DNA from: Pyrenochaeta sp. MPI-SDFR-AT-0127
Taxonomy: Eukaryota; Ascomycota; Dothideomycetes; Pleosporales; Cucurbitariaceae
Reading direction: 5' to 3'
DNA: 64,000 bases
NCBI GenBank assembly: GCA_020747015.1
Contig: JAGTJM010000079.1
Coordinates: 62,001-126,000 of the forward strand
The position numbers were made by a program, and so were the translations under genes. The notes beneath the pieces were generated by a model. That model was not told the origin of the DNA, ran no database searches, and worked only from the letters and a program-made list of their open reading frames with translations. Shown piece after piece: positions 1-12,103 of the stretch (positions within the stretch are counted from its first letter, which is position 1; every line of letters starts with the position of its first letter).

Positions 1-687
1 GCTTGTTCACATTGACTCAAGGTATTAGAGATCAAGACTAGCTAGTTTCGGTAGACTATGGGATTGATGTTCAGTGATGGAGGCCGAACTAACCACTCAA
101 TCATTGTGGTGAATCACTATCAAACTTTCCGAATTCTTGTCGTGGATATCCAATCGTAATCTACCACCAATCTGCCCACCATTTAATTCACCTTCCAACA
201 TGGTCTTTCAGCTCTAGATCTCGAAATGTTCTCGAAAGCGGCAGAGATGGAGCTGAAGTCAGGCCATTAGACTGCTATGTTTCCTCTGCCACGTTTGAAT
301 GCTCTGTCGCTCACGTTCCAAAGGGAAACCTGCGTCATATTGGTCCGTCACTATTATAAGCACGACACATTGCGTAGTGAGTCTTACTTTGGACTCAACC
401 TCGAGGATTTCGAGACTCTGATAACCTCACAGGAATCATGGCCACTTTCACTGTTCTTGAAACGTGTTCTTTGGGGTTAGATATCATGTGGGGAGTGGTC
501 TTCTTACTATTTTCAATAAGAATGGACAGTGTCAAGCATTTTTAGGTACACGATACCGCTTTTGCAGTTGAGTTCTATTGATGCCAAGGTAAGATCAGTA
601 AGATGAGCTCTCGATCTTTCAGCCTCGTATTGTACATTGATACAGTCACACATTCAACCTAACCATACTCTTACATCAATATGCCTT
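1..687. other. Left-edge intergenic region, no gene recognised
   Basis: There is one short open frame on the plus strand (277-480, 67 codons). Its product resembles nothing I know, and it has no splice context that would extend it. I see no repeat, tRNA-like fold or other feature here. The stretch probably holds downstream sequence of the minus-strand gene that ends at 688, plus flank from outside the window. Confidence 0.5.
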
Positions 688-1986
688 TTACTGACATCGT
701 TCAATGGCGTTTTTAACGTACTCCACATACTGATTCCCCATCTCCTTCCCATCCCTTGTTCTGAGCTTATCCGCAGCCTTTGCGCCTTCCAATAAGACCA
801 GCTCGATCTTAGACTCAACCTTGGATGCTTCGTCAGCCAAAGGCATATCTATGCCTAGAACCTTATGTGACGTCTTAAGAGCGTTCCAAACAAATACGAG
901 TTGCAGAAGTTCGTGGCAATGTGCTGTGACAAAGTCTTGTTGGCTCGCTTTGTTGGCAAAGGCGGTCGGAGCTTGGTTTGACCGTTGGCTTATGGCATCA
1001 AGTTCGGTCTGCATCGTATAAGTCAGCCAGGGGTTGGATCGTGAGGGCGTCAATGTGCAGGGCGGCTTACTGTGAACTCTCCCTGGATTAGTGCATTCAC
1101 CAAGCGGCCGACAAACTTCTTCACCTCGGCCACATCTCCACCATGCCTCTCAGCAAGCACAGCAGCCAATTCGGTTGGCAGTGCAATGACTGCAGGCTTT
1201 CCCCTCCAATCATTCTGTGATGCCATCGTACCTCTCGCCTGCTCACCACAATGCTCCTCGTCGTCCATGAGCTCAACAACCTGCTTTGCCAAGCGGAGCG
1301 CTTTTGCTGTGTCTTCTTCCGTCCAGTCAGACAGGGCTGCTTTGTCGTGCACACCCCTCAACACCTGCACTAATACGTTATAGTCTCTTAGTCGTAATCC
1401 AGTAGCCTTGGGCCGTTGCAGCGCCTTGAGGACAAGGTGTTGCATGCCATTGAGGTTTAGTTTCCTCACCACGAGCTCCCGCCACTGAGGTCTGACACGA
1501 ATCCCGGCATTCTCGAACCCTTCCAGAAGTCTCACCACATTCTCAAAATCCTCTCTCGTCTCGCTCTTCGCTAGAATCTCGCGAAAATGCTTCCACGTGT
1601 TTGGCAAGCGATTGCGATCGATGTGCTCGAGAGGAACAGTGACGTCGCCCAGGGTAATCTCTACAGGCTCAGCATCCAGCTTGGCCTTGTTTTCTTGTTC
1701 ATAGACAAGCTTCTGCTGCTCCTTTGTGAGGTGAGACGGAAGAAGAATTTTTGAGTTGAATATTGAAAGGAGAGAGGACAGCTCGGGCGAAGATGGCTCA
1801 AGAAATACGGGTAGGGCACCTATGGAATGTCAGTAGAGCTCTCCTGAGCTTGATGCATGAAATGGGATGTAGACCTCTCGAGCGCGCACAGCTGCGGGAA
1901 AAGGCACGTCTTGAGCCATTGCCGTATGCGCAGACATAATTCGAGCCCCGAACTGCGGACTGGCAGCTCCGCCGTATTGAATGCAT
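688..1986 (-). CDS. Conserved fungal hypothetical protein, probably mitochondrial
   Basis: I propose three exons, 1986-1875, 1819-1071 and 1008-688, giving 393 aa in one frame. Both introns end in AG with branch-like CTGAC upstream; the first donor (GTCTAC) is weak. The N-terminus (starting MHSIRRSCQSAVRG) is rich in Arg and Ser with almost no acid for about 40 residues, which fits a mitochondrial targeting sequence. The body is helical and charged (for example LPNTWKHFREILAKSETRED) and loosely recalls helical-repeat organelle RNA-binding proteins, but I cannot assign a family. It shares a promoter of about 180 bases with the LSM-domain gene on the other strand. The far N-terminal exon is the least certain part; the region 1819-688 is clearly coding. 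Confidence 0.7.
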
Positions 1987-2166
1987 CTCTTGTGTTGTGC
2001 GAGTGAATGTTTGGTCGCAAGCAGCCCGTTTGGCTCTCCCCGTGATGTCCAAAATTTTGGGCAAACGCGTCAAACACGCCAAGAATCGGTCTTTCACTCT
2101 TCCGACATGCAGCGGCAGATGCCATCCTCAAGCCACTGGGTCAAGCCTCAAATCTACACAGCCACA
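1987..2166. promoter_or_regulatory. Short divergent promoter between two housekeeping-type genes
   Basis: About 180 bases separate the proposed start of the minus-strand mitochondrial-type gene (1986) from the ATG at 2167 of the LSM-domain gene. If the upstream in-frame ATG at 2107 is used instead, the gap is about 120 bases. The two 5' untranslated regions must share or overlap this space. I found no clear TATA box or named operator. Confidence 0.45.
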
Positions 2167-2636
2167 ATGGCAAGCTCAAAAAGAATGAACCGCCTCAGTT
2201 GGCTTCTTCCCTGGCCCAAGACGAATCCCAAAATGGACAATGAGCAAGCAACTTTCTGGCTTTCACAGTTCATTGGGAAGAATCTGCGCATTCACGCTTC
2301 TGATGGACGCGTGTTTGGCGGACAGATGAAGTGTACGGACAAGGTGAGTCATCTTGGTAACGCGTCTCTGTCATGTGCTGGCTGGGTCGAATTTAATGTC
2401 TGGAGATCATTGACATGATGCAGGACCGCAATGTCATCCTAGCATTAGCTCATGAGTACCGCGCACCGTCCGCAGAGACGATTCGTCAAGCTGTTGAAGA
2501 GTCGGGTAATCCTTCTGCATCTGTGCCATGGAACAGTCGCTACGTTGGGCTTATCGTTGTGCCTGGCCATCACATTAAGAAGATCGAATTCGAGGAGAGT
2601 ACAGTCCCAGGACAAAAGAGTGGGGTCACACTATGA
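2167..2636 (+). CDS. LSM-domain protein, NatC auxiliary subunit-like (Mak31/Naa38)
   Basis: There are two exons, 2167-2343 and 2424-2636, with donor GTGAGT and acceptor ATGCAG; the product is 129 aa. The joined protein has the Sm fold order. An Sm1-like strand block (FIGKNLRIHASDGRVFGGQM, then KCTDKDRNVILALAHEY) is followed by an Sm2-like strand (RYVGLIVVPGHHIKKIEFEE). This pattern and size match the LSMD1/Naa38 (Mak31) family, the small auxiliary subunit of the NatC N-terminal acetyltransferase, rather than a canonical spliceosomal LSm protein; that subfamily call is inference. An in-frame ATG at 2107 would add 20 residues. The gene is divergent from the mitochondrial-type gene. Confidence 0.75.
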
Positions 2637-3329
2637 CCAGGCTTCCAAAGACATCATGCACACAAAGCGCTGTATGCCAGATGCGTGGACACTGTATTTC
2701 TGAGAAAGAGGGAGGACAAGAGCTTCTATTATCAGCAAATTCAGTTTCTGGCGCCTCCGGTAAGTTTAGTCACTCAATCGTGATCGTGGTGCTAGGACTG
2801 ACTTAAATGCCTTGCAAGAGTAGACGATTCATATGCGAGGGCTTATCCCGTACTTATCACTCGGTAATTGGCTACTAAGCCACGATAACGATGTACGACA
2901 TGTAGCCATGTACAGCTCTAAGTCTCGTTCCTGAGGAGTTTTGGCATATATCGCTCCTGTAAGCCTCAACCCATTTGGAGGCCGAAAAAGGACTCTTAAC
3001 TATCTGCCTCGATTACATCAACACAATTCGCCATTCACGTTTCTAATGACAATTTCCTTCACATCGACCTTCTTGCTAGCCCCTGAGCTTGCACATACAC
3101 AGTGTGATGCGCTTTCCATACCCACGTAATTTTTGGGAGGCCGCCAAGAGGCCATCCACTACAACCCCGCCAAACACTGCAAAGCTACTATAAAGCCTCC
3201 TCGTATTTGGAACAGATAACGGCCATCGAGGACCTGCATGCCACCTAGACACTCTCTACATCGTACAAGAGACACCGGGCTTCACACTCGTTAATCGCCA
3301 GGTCCCCGGAGTATTCACACATCACGAGC
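2637..3329. other. Intergenic region, no gene recognised
   Basis: Short frames here are either shadows of the LSM exon or isolated peptides of about 60 codons without recognisable motifs. I see no repeat or RNA gene. The part nearest 3330 should carry the promoter of the F-box-like gene. Confidence 0.4.
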
Positions 3330-3677
3330 ATGGGGCCTGAGACAATACCCTCACAATCACCACTTCTTGCGCTCCCCGCTGAACTTCGACAGATGATCTG
3401 GAAATACGCACTCACGTCACCTACCTCAACACTACACTACATCTCGCGAACTAAGCGCTTTGATGTTTCCCAGATTGGTGCAGGGCTATTGACGACATGT
3501 CATTTCATTGGAACCGAGACCCAATACCTCCCAATACAGCTAAATCAATTGGTCTTTGAGATGACAACACCCACAAGTGTTGATTTCATGGTTCTCTTGG
3601 CAAGAATGAATAGATTGGAGACGGCGCTGGGGTGGGTGTTGAGGATGGATGTGAGATTGTCGGAGGAAAAGGTGTAG
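3330..3677 (+). pseudogene. Truncated F-box-like / 2EXR-type protein
   Basis: This is an ATG-initiated frame of 115 codons. Near its N-terminus is the block LLALPAELRQMIWKYALT, typical of the F-box-like domain of large fungal paralogous families. Next comes a TTCHFIGTETQYLPIQLNQL segment that also recurs in these proteins. Full members usually run well past 200 residues, whereas this frame stops soon after the first helices. I could not find a convincing intron that restores a long C-terminus. It is either a short paralog or, more likely, a truncated gene. F-box proteins act as substrate adaptors of SCF ubiquitin ligases; activity here is doubtful. Confidence 0.5.
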
Positions 3678-4222
3678 CTCGATCATAGCGTTGGAGGCGG
3701 GCGCGACTGTTGTCAGCGAAGTATCCAGATCTTAGTTGTACGAGATGTTGGGTGAATATTGAAGATGTCAAGGTTCAATTGCATTCTGCCTGGTTGTGTA
3801 GATGCAGCTTGTTAATCCTTGTCAACTTCAATCTTTACAGTAGTATGCGACAGTCATTTGCGACTCATAAAATCTCAATAACCCCATCATGCGGATACCA
3901 CTATGAGCTCCTGCGCATGCACTGGACTTCCCACCCCGCCCTCTGACTCCTATTCTCCGATCTCGGCTACCGCCGGGAATAACTTAGCCATTTAAGTAAG
4001 ACCTAAAACCCGCCCTTTTCACACGAACTCAAATGCTATTCATCTAGCTGCTGCGTCTGCATGAGATGTGTTGTGGATTTGATTGAACATGATACAATAT
4101 TGAACGCGGCTCCTTCACCCTCTTTTTTGTTACAATATACAGGCAAACCAAAATCCAACGGATCTTCACTACTTTCAACCACGCCAACCACGGAACGGCC
4201 AGTCTATTGACAACTTATCATT
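3678..4222. other. Intergenic region upstream of the SDR gene
   Basis: No coding signal was found apart from short unrelated frames. The last 150 bases before 4223 are pyrimidine- and A-rich and are the likely promoter and leader of the dehydrogenase. Confidence 0.4.
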
Positions 4223-5384
4223 ATGCCGCTGCTCAATTCTATGGCGAAGAACTTGTCCGGAAAGACTGTGCTAATCACTGGTGCATCTTCCGGCATTGGG
4301 CGCAGCACGGCTTTTGAATTCGCACGAACATCTCCACTGTCGCTGAAACTAATCTTGACAGCACGGAGAGTAGATAGGCTGGAAGAAATCAAATTGGAAA
4401 TCGGCCAAGAGGTGGGTGATGGGGTCAAGGTATACGTCAAGCAGTTCGACGTATCAAAGCCGGATGAAGTCGAAAGATTGGTAGAGGAGCTGCCGAAAGA
4501 GTTTAGAGACATTGATGTCTTGGTGAATAATGCGTACGCGCTCCATCCATCCTGATATTATTTCTTCTGCTTTTGAGAATTTGCAGGAGGCGAATATTGA
4601 TGCTATGGTAGTGGCTTCATGTCTGGTGTTGAGCGCGCACCCGATATCCCGCAAGATGTGATCCGTAGCGTCTGGGCAACAAACGTCATTGGAGCGATCA
4701 ACATGACCCAAGCCATTTTAAAGATTTTTAAAAAGAGACCAGATGGTGGGAAGGGTGATGTTATTATGCTCGGAAGCATTGCGGGTCGGGATCCGTATGT
4801 GGGTGGATCTGTAAGTAATTGTTCAGTCAAGAAGACTAAAAGCGTGTGGTTCCATGTAACTTTGCACAGGAAATATGTGTATAGTGCTGATGATGAGCAG
4901 ATATATTGCTCAAGTAAAGCTGCGCTTCGCGCGTTCACCGACGCGCTTAGGAAGGAACTTATCTCCACACGTATTCGGATAATGTCTGTGGATCCTGGAC
5001 AGGTTCTTACTGTAAAGCTAGCCGTTTTCTTGTTATAGAGTGGTCAATGACAACTGACGACAGGAATTCAACAACATTCGCTATCGATTCGATCAAGAAG
5101 CGGCGGACAGAGTCTATGCGTAAGCATCTTTATGCGGGTGTAGAATCGTTTTGCTTGCTGACAAGAGGCAGAGGCTGCGATCCATTGTCTCCAGATGATG
5201 TTGCCGAGTTGATTGTATTCGCCACCGGAAGGAGAGAGAATGTTGTTCTAGCAGACATACTGATGTTTCCGAACCACCAGGTGCGTTTGACTTGCAAGAT
5301 TGAGCTTCGAAGTGATTCAATTGATGACAGCTTGTAGCTAACAAACTGCAGGCATCTTCAACACATGTTCATAGGAGGTCTTAG
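4223..5384 (+). CDS. NADP-dependent short-chain dehydrogenase (YMR226C-like)
   Basis: Six exons (4223-4533, 4612-4810, 4901-5011, 5064-5119, 5172-5280, 5352-5384) join to 272 aa without a stop. The protein is a classical SDR. It has the cofactor motif TGASSGIG near residue 20, the NNAG motif rebuilt across intron 1 and the SIAG serine. The catalytic YCSSK (YxxxK) is the first motif of exon 3, followed by VDPGQVLTEFNN. The C-terminus (MFPNHQASSTHVHRRS) resembles the NADP-dependent 3-hydroxy-acid/serine dehydrogenase group related to yeast YMR226C, so oxidation or reduction of a small hydroxy acid or carbonyl in the cytosol is expected. Its frames agree across five introns, so it looks intact. 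A second ATG at 4241 could be the true start. Confidence 0.88.
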
Positions 5385-6187
5385 AATCTTGATTAGCTTG
5401 CAGCGAGAATACTTTAGTATTCTGTCTAGCTTTGGCAGCTATACTATTCTGGGGTACAATGGTTAGCGGATGTCAATGAGCGTAACAATTGGCGGTGGTG
5501 TCGAGGATTTATGCAATAATCTTGCTTATCACTTTGAATATATACCGATCTTTTCAAAAATTCAAAAGATTCAGCCTCGACGGCGTCTTTTTCAGCTTGC
5601 TGCTTTAATTGTGTCACTTCTACTATTCAACTAATGTTCAAAGAATATGCGGCCGTGGCACCATTCTCTACACTTACAACAAAAGTCTATACAAATTCAT
5701 CAAGATCTATGTCTTCATGATAGCACCCAACCCACGTTCATGAAAAGAGTCTTGAACTTATGGCCAACTAGAATTCGACATTATCTAACAATGCGTGCCT
5801 TCAATATGCTATGCCCTCTACTTCCAATTAATCTACTTTATTAATCATAACACTAATTCTATTGTTCTCGAAGGCGAACCTGAAGATAATCTTACCTATA
5901 ATGCAGCTCTATTGTCGTGAGATGCTTGTAACGTTGGAGATACATGCGTGATATATTATTCTGGATCTTGGTGCTCGGCTACTCTTGGTAGCCACTGACC
6001 TGATTGCAGTGGTCACTGCTTCCTACACAGATCATCACTAGATCTATACTGATTATTGAGAAAGTTCTTAATCATAGTATTAACATCAACCAAACTTTTA
6101 GCAACTGCTCTCCAAGTCTGATACGATTGTTCTTCTCTTAGAGTAATACCTTTACAACAAATGATAATAATCTCTATTATACTAAAA
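5385..6187. other. AT-rich intergenic region
   Basis: This is a convergent intergenic region between the SDR and the GH28 gene. It is clearly richer in A and T than the surrounding genes. Only a chance frame of about 65 codons is present. It may include old repeat sequence, but I cannot recognise an element or terminal repeats. Confidence 0.4.
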
Positions 6188-7638
6188 CTAAGCAGGATTA
6201 TAACCCTTACTCCATGTGGTGCAATTAAGATCCAGCATACTTGTATCCATGTTGCGACAAGTTACTAAATTTGAACCATTAATGGTTCTTATATCGACAT
6301 TCTCAGCTAAAATGCCGGAGCAAGTGTCAGGACTCGAGCATACAAGGTGACCAACAATTGGCGAGAAAACTCGGTTAGTACGGCCGCGAATATTACGGAA
6401 TGTAATATCGGTGATTTTGAGTTTGCTCTGCATATAAAAGCCATGGTCAGCCAGGTTACGGCAAATGTATGAGACGAGATTGATACTCACGGGATGTTTG
6501 AAACACTCCTCCTCATCATCTATTCCGTAGCATTGTGTGATCGTCAAGCCGTAATCAACATTATCCAGAAACATCCCGTCGTAAGTGACATTGCGAACGA
6601 GTCCTCTTCCGCCGCCTCCAGTAAGGCTTTTCGATTTTTCCGAGTATGTATCAGGCCACACTTTGATGCGGGCGCCCTCGGAGGAGTTGGCCATGCTAAT
6701 GTTACGCACGAGGATGTTCTCCACATAGTCCACGCGCGCGGGATACTGCCCTAGACTACCAACAGAGATACCATGCGTACCGTTGCAGCGAAGATTTTGG
6801 ACGAGGATGTTGGTACTATTAGGTTTGAAAGACACGCAATCTACACTCCATGGTAAGTATATCACGGTCGAAATGGTCACGTCAACGCTGGGTGATACGT
6901 ACCGTCTCCATTCGTAATGGTAGAATTTTCGATCACAATATTATCGCTTCTGTAGACATCCCAACCATCGGTATTCTTTTCAAAGTTACCATTGTTGCTA
7001 GTTGAGAAGAGGTCCAGGCCGGAATACACAACGTTGCGTGAGTTTGAAACTATATTGTGCCAAAAAGGCGAATTACGCAGTTTGAATTGCGATACACTTC
7101 CACCTTCCAGACCTACGATGGCGAAAAGAACTGGGCGCTTCAAACCCTTGTTCCCAACGTACGCATCCCACCATGCCTGACCATTACCTTGAACCTCCCC
7201 TGTGCCATAGACATTGATGTCCACGCCACCAAGTATGAAGAATGAAGTGGCATTCTGATACTGCAGGTCAAATGAATGTTTTTGCCAATAAGTCATATTA
7301 TCGGTGAAGGAAAGGCGGCCTTGAATATCGAGATCAATCGCAGCTAGACCGGTGAGATTCAAAGGTGAGGCGATCGTATATGTGAGCTTTTCAGCGAAGA
7401 TGACATGGCCGCCTTGGTTACAGTCCTGCACAGCTTGCAGGATGTTGGAAGCATCGTCTAATGAAGAGTCATTATTGGACAAGGCAATGCAAGTCCTATT
7501 GCGTATGGGGGATGCAAGTGCGTGGAATGGACGAGGGCTGCGTAATGTTGAGAGGAAGGTCTCGGTATTTGAGGCGCTCGACACTGCAGGGCTCAGAAGC
7601 AAGGAGACTGCAAGCAACGATGTTAAAAGGCTCGACAT
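6188..7638 (-). CDS. GH28 exopolygalacturonase, secreted
   Basis: Three exons (7638-6903, 6840-6491, 6427-6188) give 441 aa. The N-terminus MSSLLTSLLAVSLLLSPAVS is a typical signal peptide. All GH28 catalytic blocks are present: NTDG (Asp224), the Asp-Asp pair split by intron 1 (D245/D246), GTHG (His268) and RIK (from Arg303). The stretch around NGDDCVSFKPNSTN and GISVGSLG resembles fungal exopolygalacturonases, which remove galacturonate from chain ends of pectin, more than endo-enzymes; this subclass is inference. There are many N-glycosylation sequons, as expected for a secreted enzyme. I chose the ATG at 7638 because the frame upstream has no ATG. The gene looks intact. Confidence 0.92.
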
Positions 7639-7705
7639 GATGAATAAAGAGATCAATGAGGAAAATGCAATCTATCCCGCTTCAATGGTCGGTCATCTAC
7701 TACGA

Positions 7706-7712
7706 CTTTATA
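7706..7712 (-). promoter_or_regulatory. TATA-like box of the GH28 gene
   Basis: TATAAAG on the minus strand, about 70 bases upstream of the GH28 start codon, sits in a good position for a TATA box. Confidence 0.4.
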
Positions 7713-9192
7713 CATATCGTCCTGGGTCTAACCCGCCATTATTCGGTCGAGCTCCACCCGTACGACCATAGTCGCGCGTGCTTTTCGGAGGGACGGCTTC
7801 GTTGTTAGAATGCGAGTATTCCGGGGTTTCCGATTTAATCCACAGTTCTGGTCAGTACTTGGGGTGCGGCAAGATGGCGGGGAATTGTTGTGTGGGGAAA
7901 CGTCTAAGCGTATCAGGTTAGACAGCCAAAGAACTCGCTTCGCGAACATGGTAGGATGCGATTTATGAGCCGAACCATGTGTGAAATGATGCGTGATTAA
8001 TCCGAGTGCATGCAAGTGGGCGGATTTGCAAGAGCAACCTTGAGGGTCGAACGGATAACGTGACCCGTATTGGAATAGGAACAGGGGATGCCTGGACGAT
8101 TATTCCACCAATTGGAAGGTATGACCGTAAAATGAAAACCCCAAGGAGAATGAAAGGCAGTGACGAAGTATGGGAGAATTACTAGACAGCTCAATATCAA
8201 TTACTAACTGCCGAGGAACTTGAGAGTTTCCTTGAGGAGTAGCATATGGCATCGAACAACGCCTTTTTTAAGGGCTGACAGGAAATTTGGTTTGTATTAA
8301 GACTTGTATATAAGCCTTATAGCACCCACTATGTGCGTTCTAGCGTTAAATTGGCTCGCTTGTATGCACTGATACCAGGTCAGCAGTAAGTCAAATCGTA
8401 TCGTGCTTCATTAATCAGCGTCGCCCCTTTGCTTCCTGTGCAATAGCTTCCTTTGATCAAGAGTCGGACCGAAGGCGTCACGGACGCTATGCCGGACCAA
8501 TCACTTTGCAGTCACTGTGGGGCTGATACACGACATCTCGCTGTGGGAGGGTCTCAGTGTGCGGCCCTCTATGATGGAAAAAATTCCATCCTTGCATTTG
8601 AGACTTTTTCCTGTATCTAGAGTGATAAATCGAGTCGGAACATATTCTCTACAACAACGTGCAACTCCGACTTTTTAGTATTGCCTTTGATCGGTACGGT
8701 AACAAGAGCGCCCAGCAGGAAGTCTGATATCTGTAGTTAAACGCCATTTACATCGTCAAGAGCAACAATAGCGAGATATGTGCTTAAGATACTGAGCAAA
8801 AATCGAGAGATTTTTTAACAATTGACGGTTATAGTTGTGGAGGTAGCTGATCAAAAACATCCAATGCGGTATTCAGTATTGTTACACGAATCAAGAATAT
8901 AGGCTTGGACCAAGTGCAAGCTAATCAAGCACGGAAAGGATCAGGTTATTTTTTCTTTTTCCAGGTATCACCAGAAGCCAAAAATGTATTCTCTGTATCG
9001 ATGGTGGTAACAACCAGTCACAAAATGACACATTTTCTCTGTCTTGTTTGAAATACACCGTAGAATCTAGAAGCGGCAACCAAAACATGCAAAAAAAGGC
9101 CAAGGCATTGCATAGAGAAGATGATCTTTGCAGAAGTCGCATGACTTCAATAGCCCGATAAATGACCTAAAGTAACAGTGAAGCACTTGGGG
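7713..9192. other. Intergenic region between GH28 and beta-lactamase-like genes
   Basis: The stretch is about 1.5 kb. Frames up to 95 codons exist on the minus strand near 7728-8015 but show no motif or plausible splice partners. The left part is the GH28 promoter and the right part follows the end of the beta-lactamase-like gene. No transcription-factor gene or repeat was recognised. Confidence 0.4.
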
Positions 9193-11099
9193 CTACTTCT
9201 TGTAAAGCTTCTTTCGTAGTGCTAAGTTTTCCACACTCACTACCTTCCCGCTGTGATCAAGATTGAAAATAAACTCGTCGAGTGGAAGAGCGCCATAGGT
9301 GACACCTGTAATTCCCACCCATGAGCCGCAGTCTGTACTGAAGAGCTGCTGGCCTGCTGGCGGCCCACCTGTATCCTCAAACACCGCTTTCCATGCCTGC
9401 CGCTTACCACGTGATGTCTTTGACTCTAGTTGTGTGTAGTAGAGACGCGTTTCTGCATTCAGTGGCTTCACAGTGGAACCAGCTTGCATCCTGAAAGCCA
9501 TTTCAACCATATCTGTACCATTACTAATCCATGGACCAACACCAAGACCGGGTTTGTAACGATCGGTACTGATGGTCAATTCAGATTTCCCATCAATGCT
9601 CATATATGTACCACTGTACAGTGAATCTGCTTCAGAACGCGCAACCGCATTATAAGCGGGAATGAGTGAGTTGCCGAGCAGATCTGCACCGAGAAAGTTG
9701 TTAAGCGCCGGATTAGCCATCATGATGGTAAATCCGAGGTTGAAATCTTTCAGCAGCGTGATAAAGGCCGTATATTTGCGAAACGTGCCCGCTTTTGTGA
9801 AGACAGTCAGAGTACGATGTGGAGAATTAGCTTTGTCGAGTTGAATGCGTCGAACCCCCCAGGGAGCACCTATTGAGGCAAGGAGGTCTGAAGAAAAGGT
9901 GACAGGATTGAGCCAGCGACGGGTGAGCGATGGTTTGATGATTTTAGAAGAGATGATAGCGCGACCAAGCGTAGAAAGGTCGTTTGCCGAAGAGTAAATG
10001 TTGCCGCCGCTACATCTGTTATAAGCGAGCAATTTATCTCTAGCCAAATATGTGACGTACGGATTTGCGTCTCCCAGACTGACATTCCAATATGTATCTT
10101 TTATCGTACCATATACAATACCAACAGATGGAGGTGCATCCGAATAATATGTACGATTGAGTCCAAGTGGTTTTATTATCCGATCGTTAAGAATGTCACT
10201 AAACCTTTTGCCCGATATGCTTTCAAGAGCATAGGCGAGGAGTTGGTAGCCTATATTTGAGTATGTAGCCGTCTGCCACGGTGGATATGATGGATATATT
10301 ATGTCAAGGCCTTTGAAGAATTCTGGACAATGTCAGCCAAGCTAATCCCGTGTAAACTTGCGCAGATGTTACCCTCTCTCGTGCAAAGGGGCCATGCGCC
10401 ACAAGGTGGTATCGATGAATTAGACAGGCCAGGGAGACCCAACTGCCAAGGTGCCGGTGCATCTTCTGTTTGAGTTATTTCGCCAAGCACACCATCTGAC
10501 GATGATTAGTTAAAATCTATCCTACGCAGTACGAAAGTCTCACAGTCGCGGCCAAGACCGGACACTTGAGATGCCAATGCTCCGAGAGTTATATCATCCC
10601 ATGCTGTCTCTTTCACACCATCAAAGTCCTCAGCAGTAGCTCTTCCTACGTGTTTTTCCAATTCTGGGATAAACTTGGTGACTGGCTGATTCCAATGAAC
10701 ATCACCAGCCTCGGCCAAGAACGCCAAGACAGTGAATACTTTCGACACGCTCCCCAGACGGTACACAGTATTTCCATCTACCTCCTTAACGCCAGTAGTA
10801 TTTTCTGGTAAGTCCTTGGCAGTGCGATGTCGCTCCCAAAGAATTGGTGCACCTGGATTGGTCGAAAAGATTTGAATGGAGTAGGAGAACTTGTCAATAC
10901 CGGTGATATTACTAGTATCAATGTACTCAAACACTTCCGTTATATTTTTCAATGCTTTTTTCCAGGTTTGATGTTCTGACAATCGCTGAGGGGGCGGGAA
11001 CTCAGCGCCGATCAAGGGACAATTGGGTGCAGCTTTGCTAGGCGGCAGTTTGTCAAGAGCCAGCAGTCCAGAGAAAGAGACCCATGTCGAGGGCTTCAT
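9193..11099 (-). CDS. Beta-lactamase-fold serine hydrolase (class C / PBP-like)
   Basis: Four exons (11099-10544, 10495-10373, 10322-10061, 10015-9193) join to 587 aa. The serine-nucleophile motif SxxK is SVSK (Ser117, Lys120) in the context YRLGSVSKVF. The second motif is YSN at Tyr247. A KxG-like motif (FTKAGTFRKY) lies in exon 4. This is the fungal beta-lactamase-related family, whose members hydrolyse or transfer esters and amides; LovD, the lovastatin acyltransferase, has the same fold. The start MKPSTWVSFSGLLAL may be a weak signal peptide. The gene lies on the same strand as the MDR exporter next to it, so it may belong to the polyketide locus, but similar genes also stand alone. The substrate is unknown. 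The upstream in-frame extension is not used because this ATG begins the family-like N-terminus. Confidence 0.85.
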
Positions 11100-12103
11100 G
11101 TCTGTACCAGAAAGAATGGGCAAGGAGCATGGAGAAGAGTCACGATTCGAGGTTGCTAAACATTCCTTGATATAGAAGTCGCCTCTACTGGACGACAGGC
11201 GAAGACAGAACCTCCAATTCCAGAAATCATCGCAATTCAACCCGTGATATCCACGGTACAATAAGTGTAAATTGTGCAGTACGTTCGCAAGGGGTAAGGC
11301 ATGTTCATCTAGAGCTACGCGGTAGTGTAACCCTCGTGTTGTGTGGACTCCATCCAGTCCAGCTTTCATCAAAACGGCACCACGCGCGTACAACGTTGTT
11401 CCGGCTAAGTGAGATTACTACCGCGAATAAGTACCGAATTTTGGCATGGATCATGATAAAGTCGTTGATGAAGCGATGATGGTTAATCACGACTCGGCGG
11501 ATAAATGCGTACGTGACACACCTTCTACACAAAGATTGCGTCGTATAAGAAATGTAAATGCAAGTACACCTCCGCAGCCTAGCAGGTAGAGTTGCACTAT
11601 GCTAATTGATATTTTGAACTACGAGCGAGGTCGATACTGAGCCTAGACCTGGGAATGTAGAGGCGAAGCGCGCTAGCAGGATTGTGCCTAGGCGGAATGG
11701 TGTTTCCCAGGGCTCCCTTAGCAACTAGCTCCCACCAAATATGCAAGCAGCAACATTTTTGCAAGATTCACTGTATTGGTATCCACCATGAGAGATTAGC
11801 CTCGCCTACAGTCATGCGTCTTGCACCGGATTATGCATAATTTCGAAGGTTGATGCAGTTCAAACCGTGCATGTGCACGGAAGCTGATTCAAATATTTTA
11901 TGAACAAGGCGATGAGTTTCGCCAATTACTATAACGGGTTGTCCTGGGGAATCTGAAGGAGCAGCATTACATTGATGGCGTCAAACTTTCTGGAATTTCA
12001 GACTGTGGGTGCATGCAATCCAACCAAACACATGTGTTTGTCCAGTAATAAGCTTGTTAGATCAACTATTATCTGCCGAATGAAACTTTTGTATACAACC
12101 CTT
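11100..12103. other. Intergenic region upstream of the beta-lactamase-like gene
   Basis: About 1 kb lies between the start of the beta-lactamase-like gene and the 3' end of the ABCB gene. It should hold the promoter of the former and the terminator of the latter. No other gene or repeat was recognised. Confidence 0.4.

Noticed and set aside
7728..8015. Minus-strand frame of 95 codons beside the GH28 gene
   Set aside because: It has no known motif and overlaps the expected GH28 promoter.
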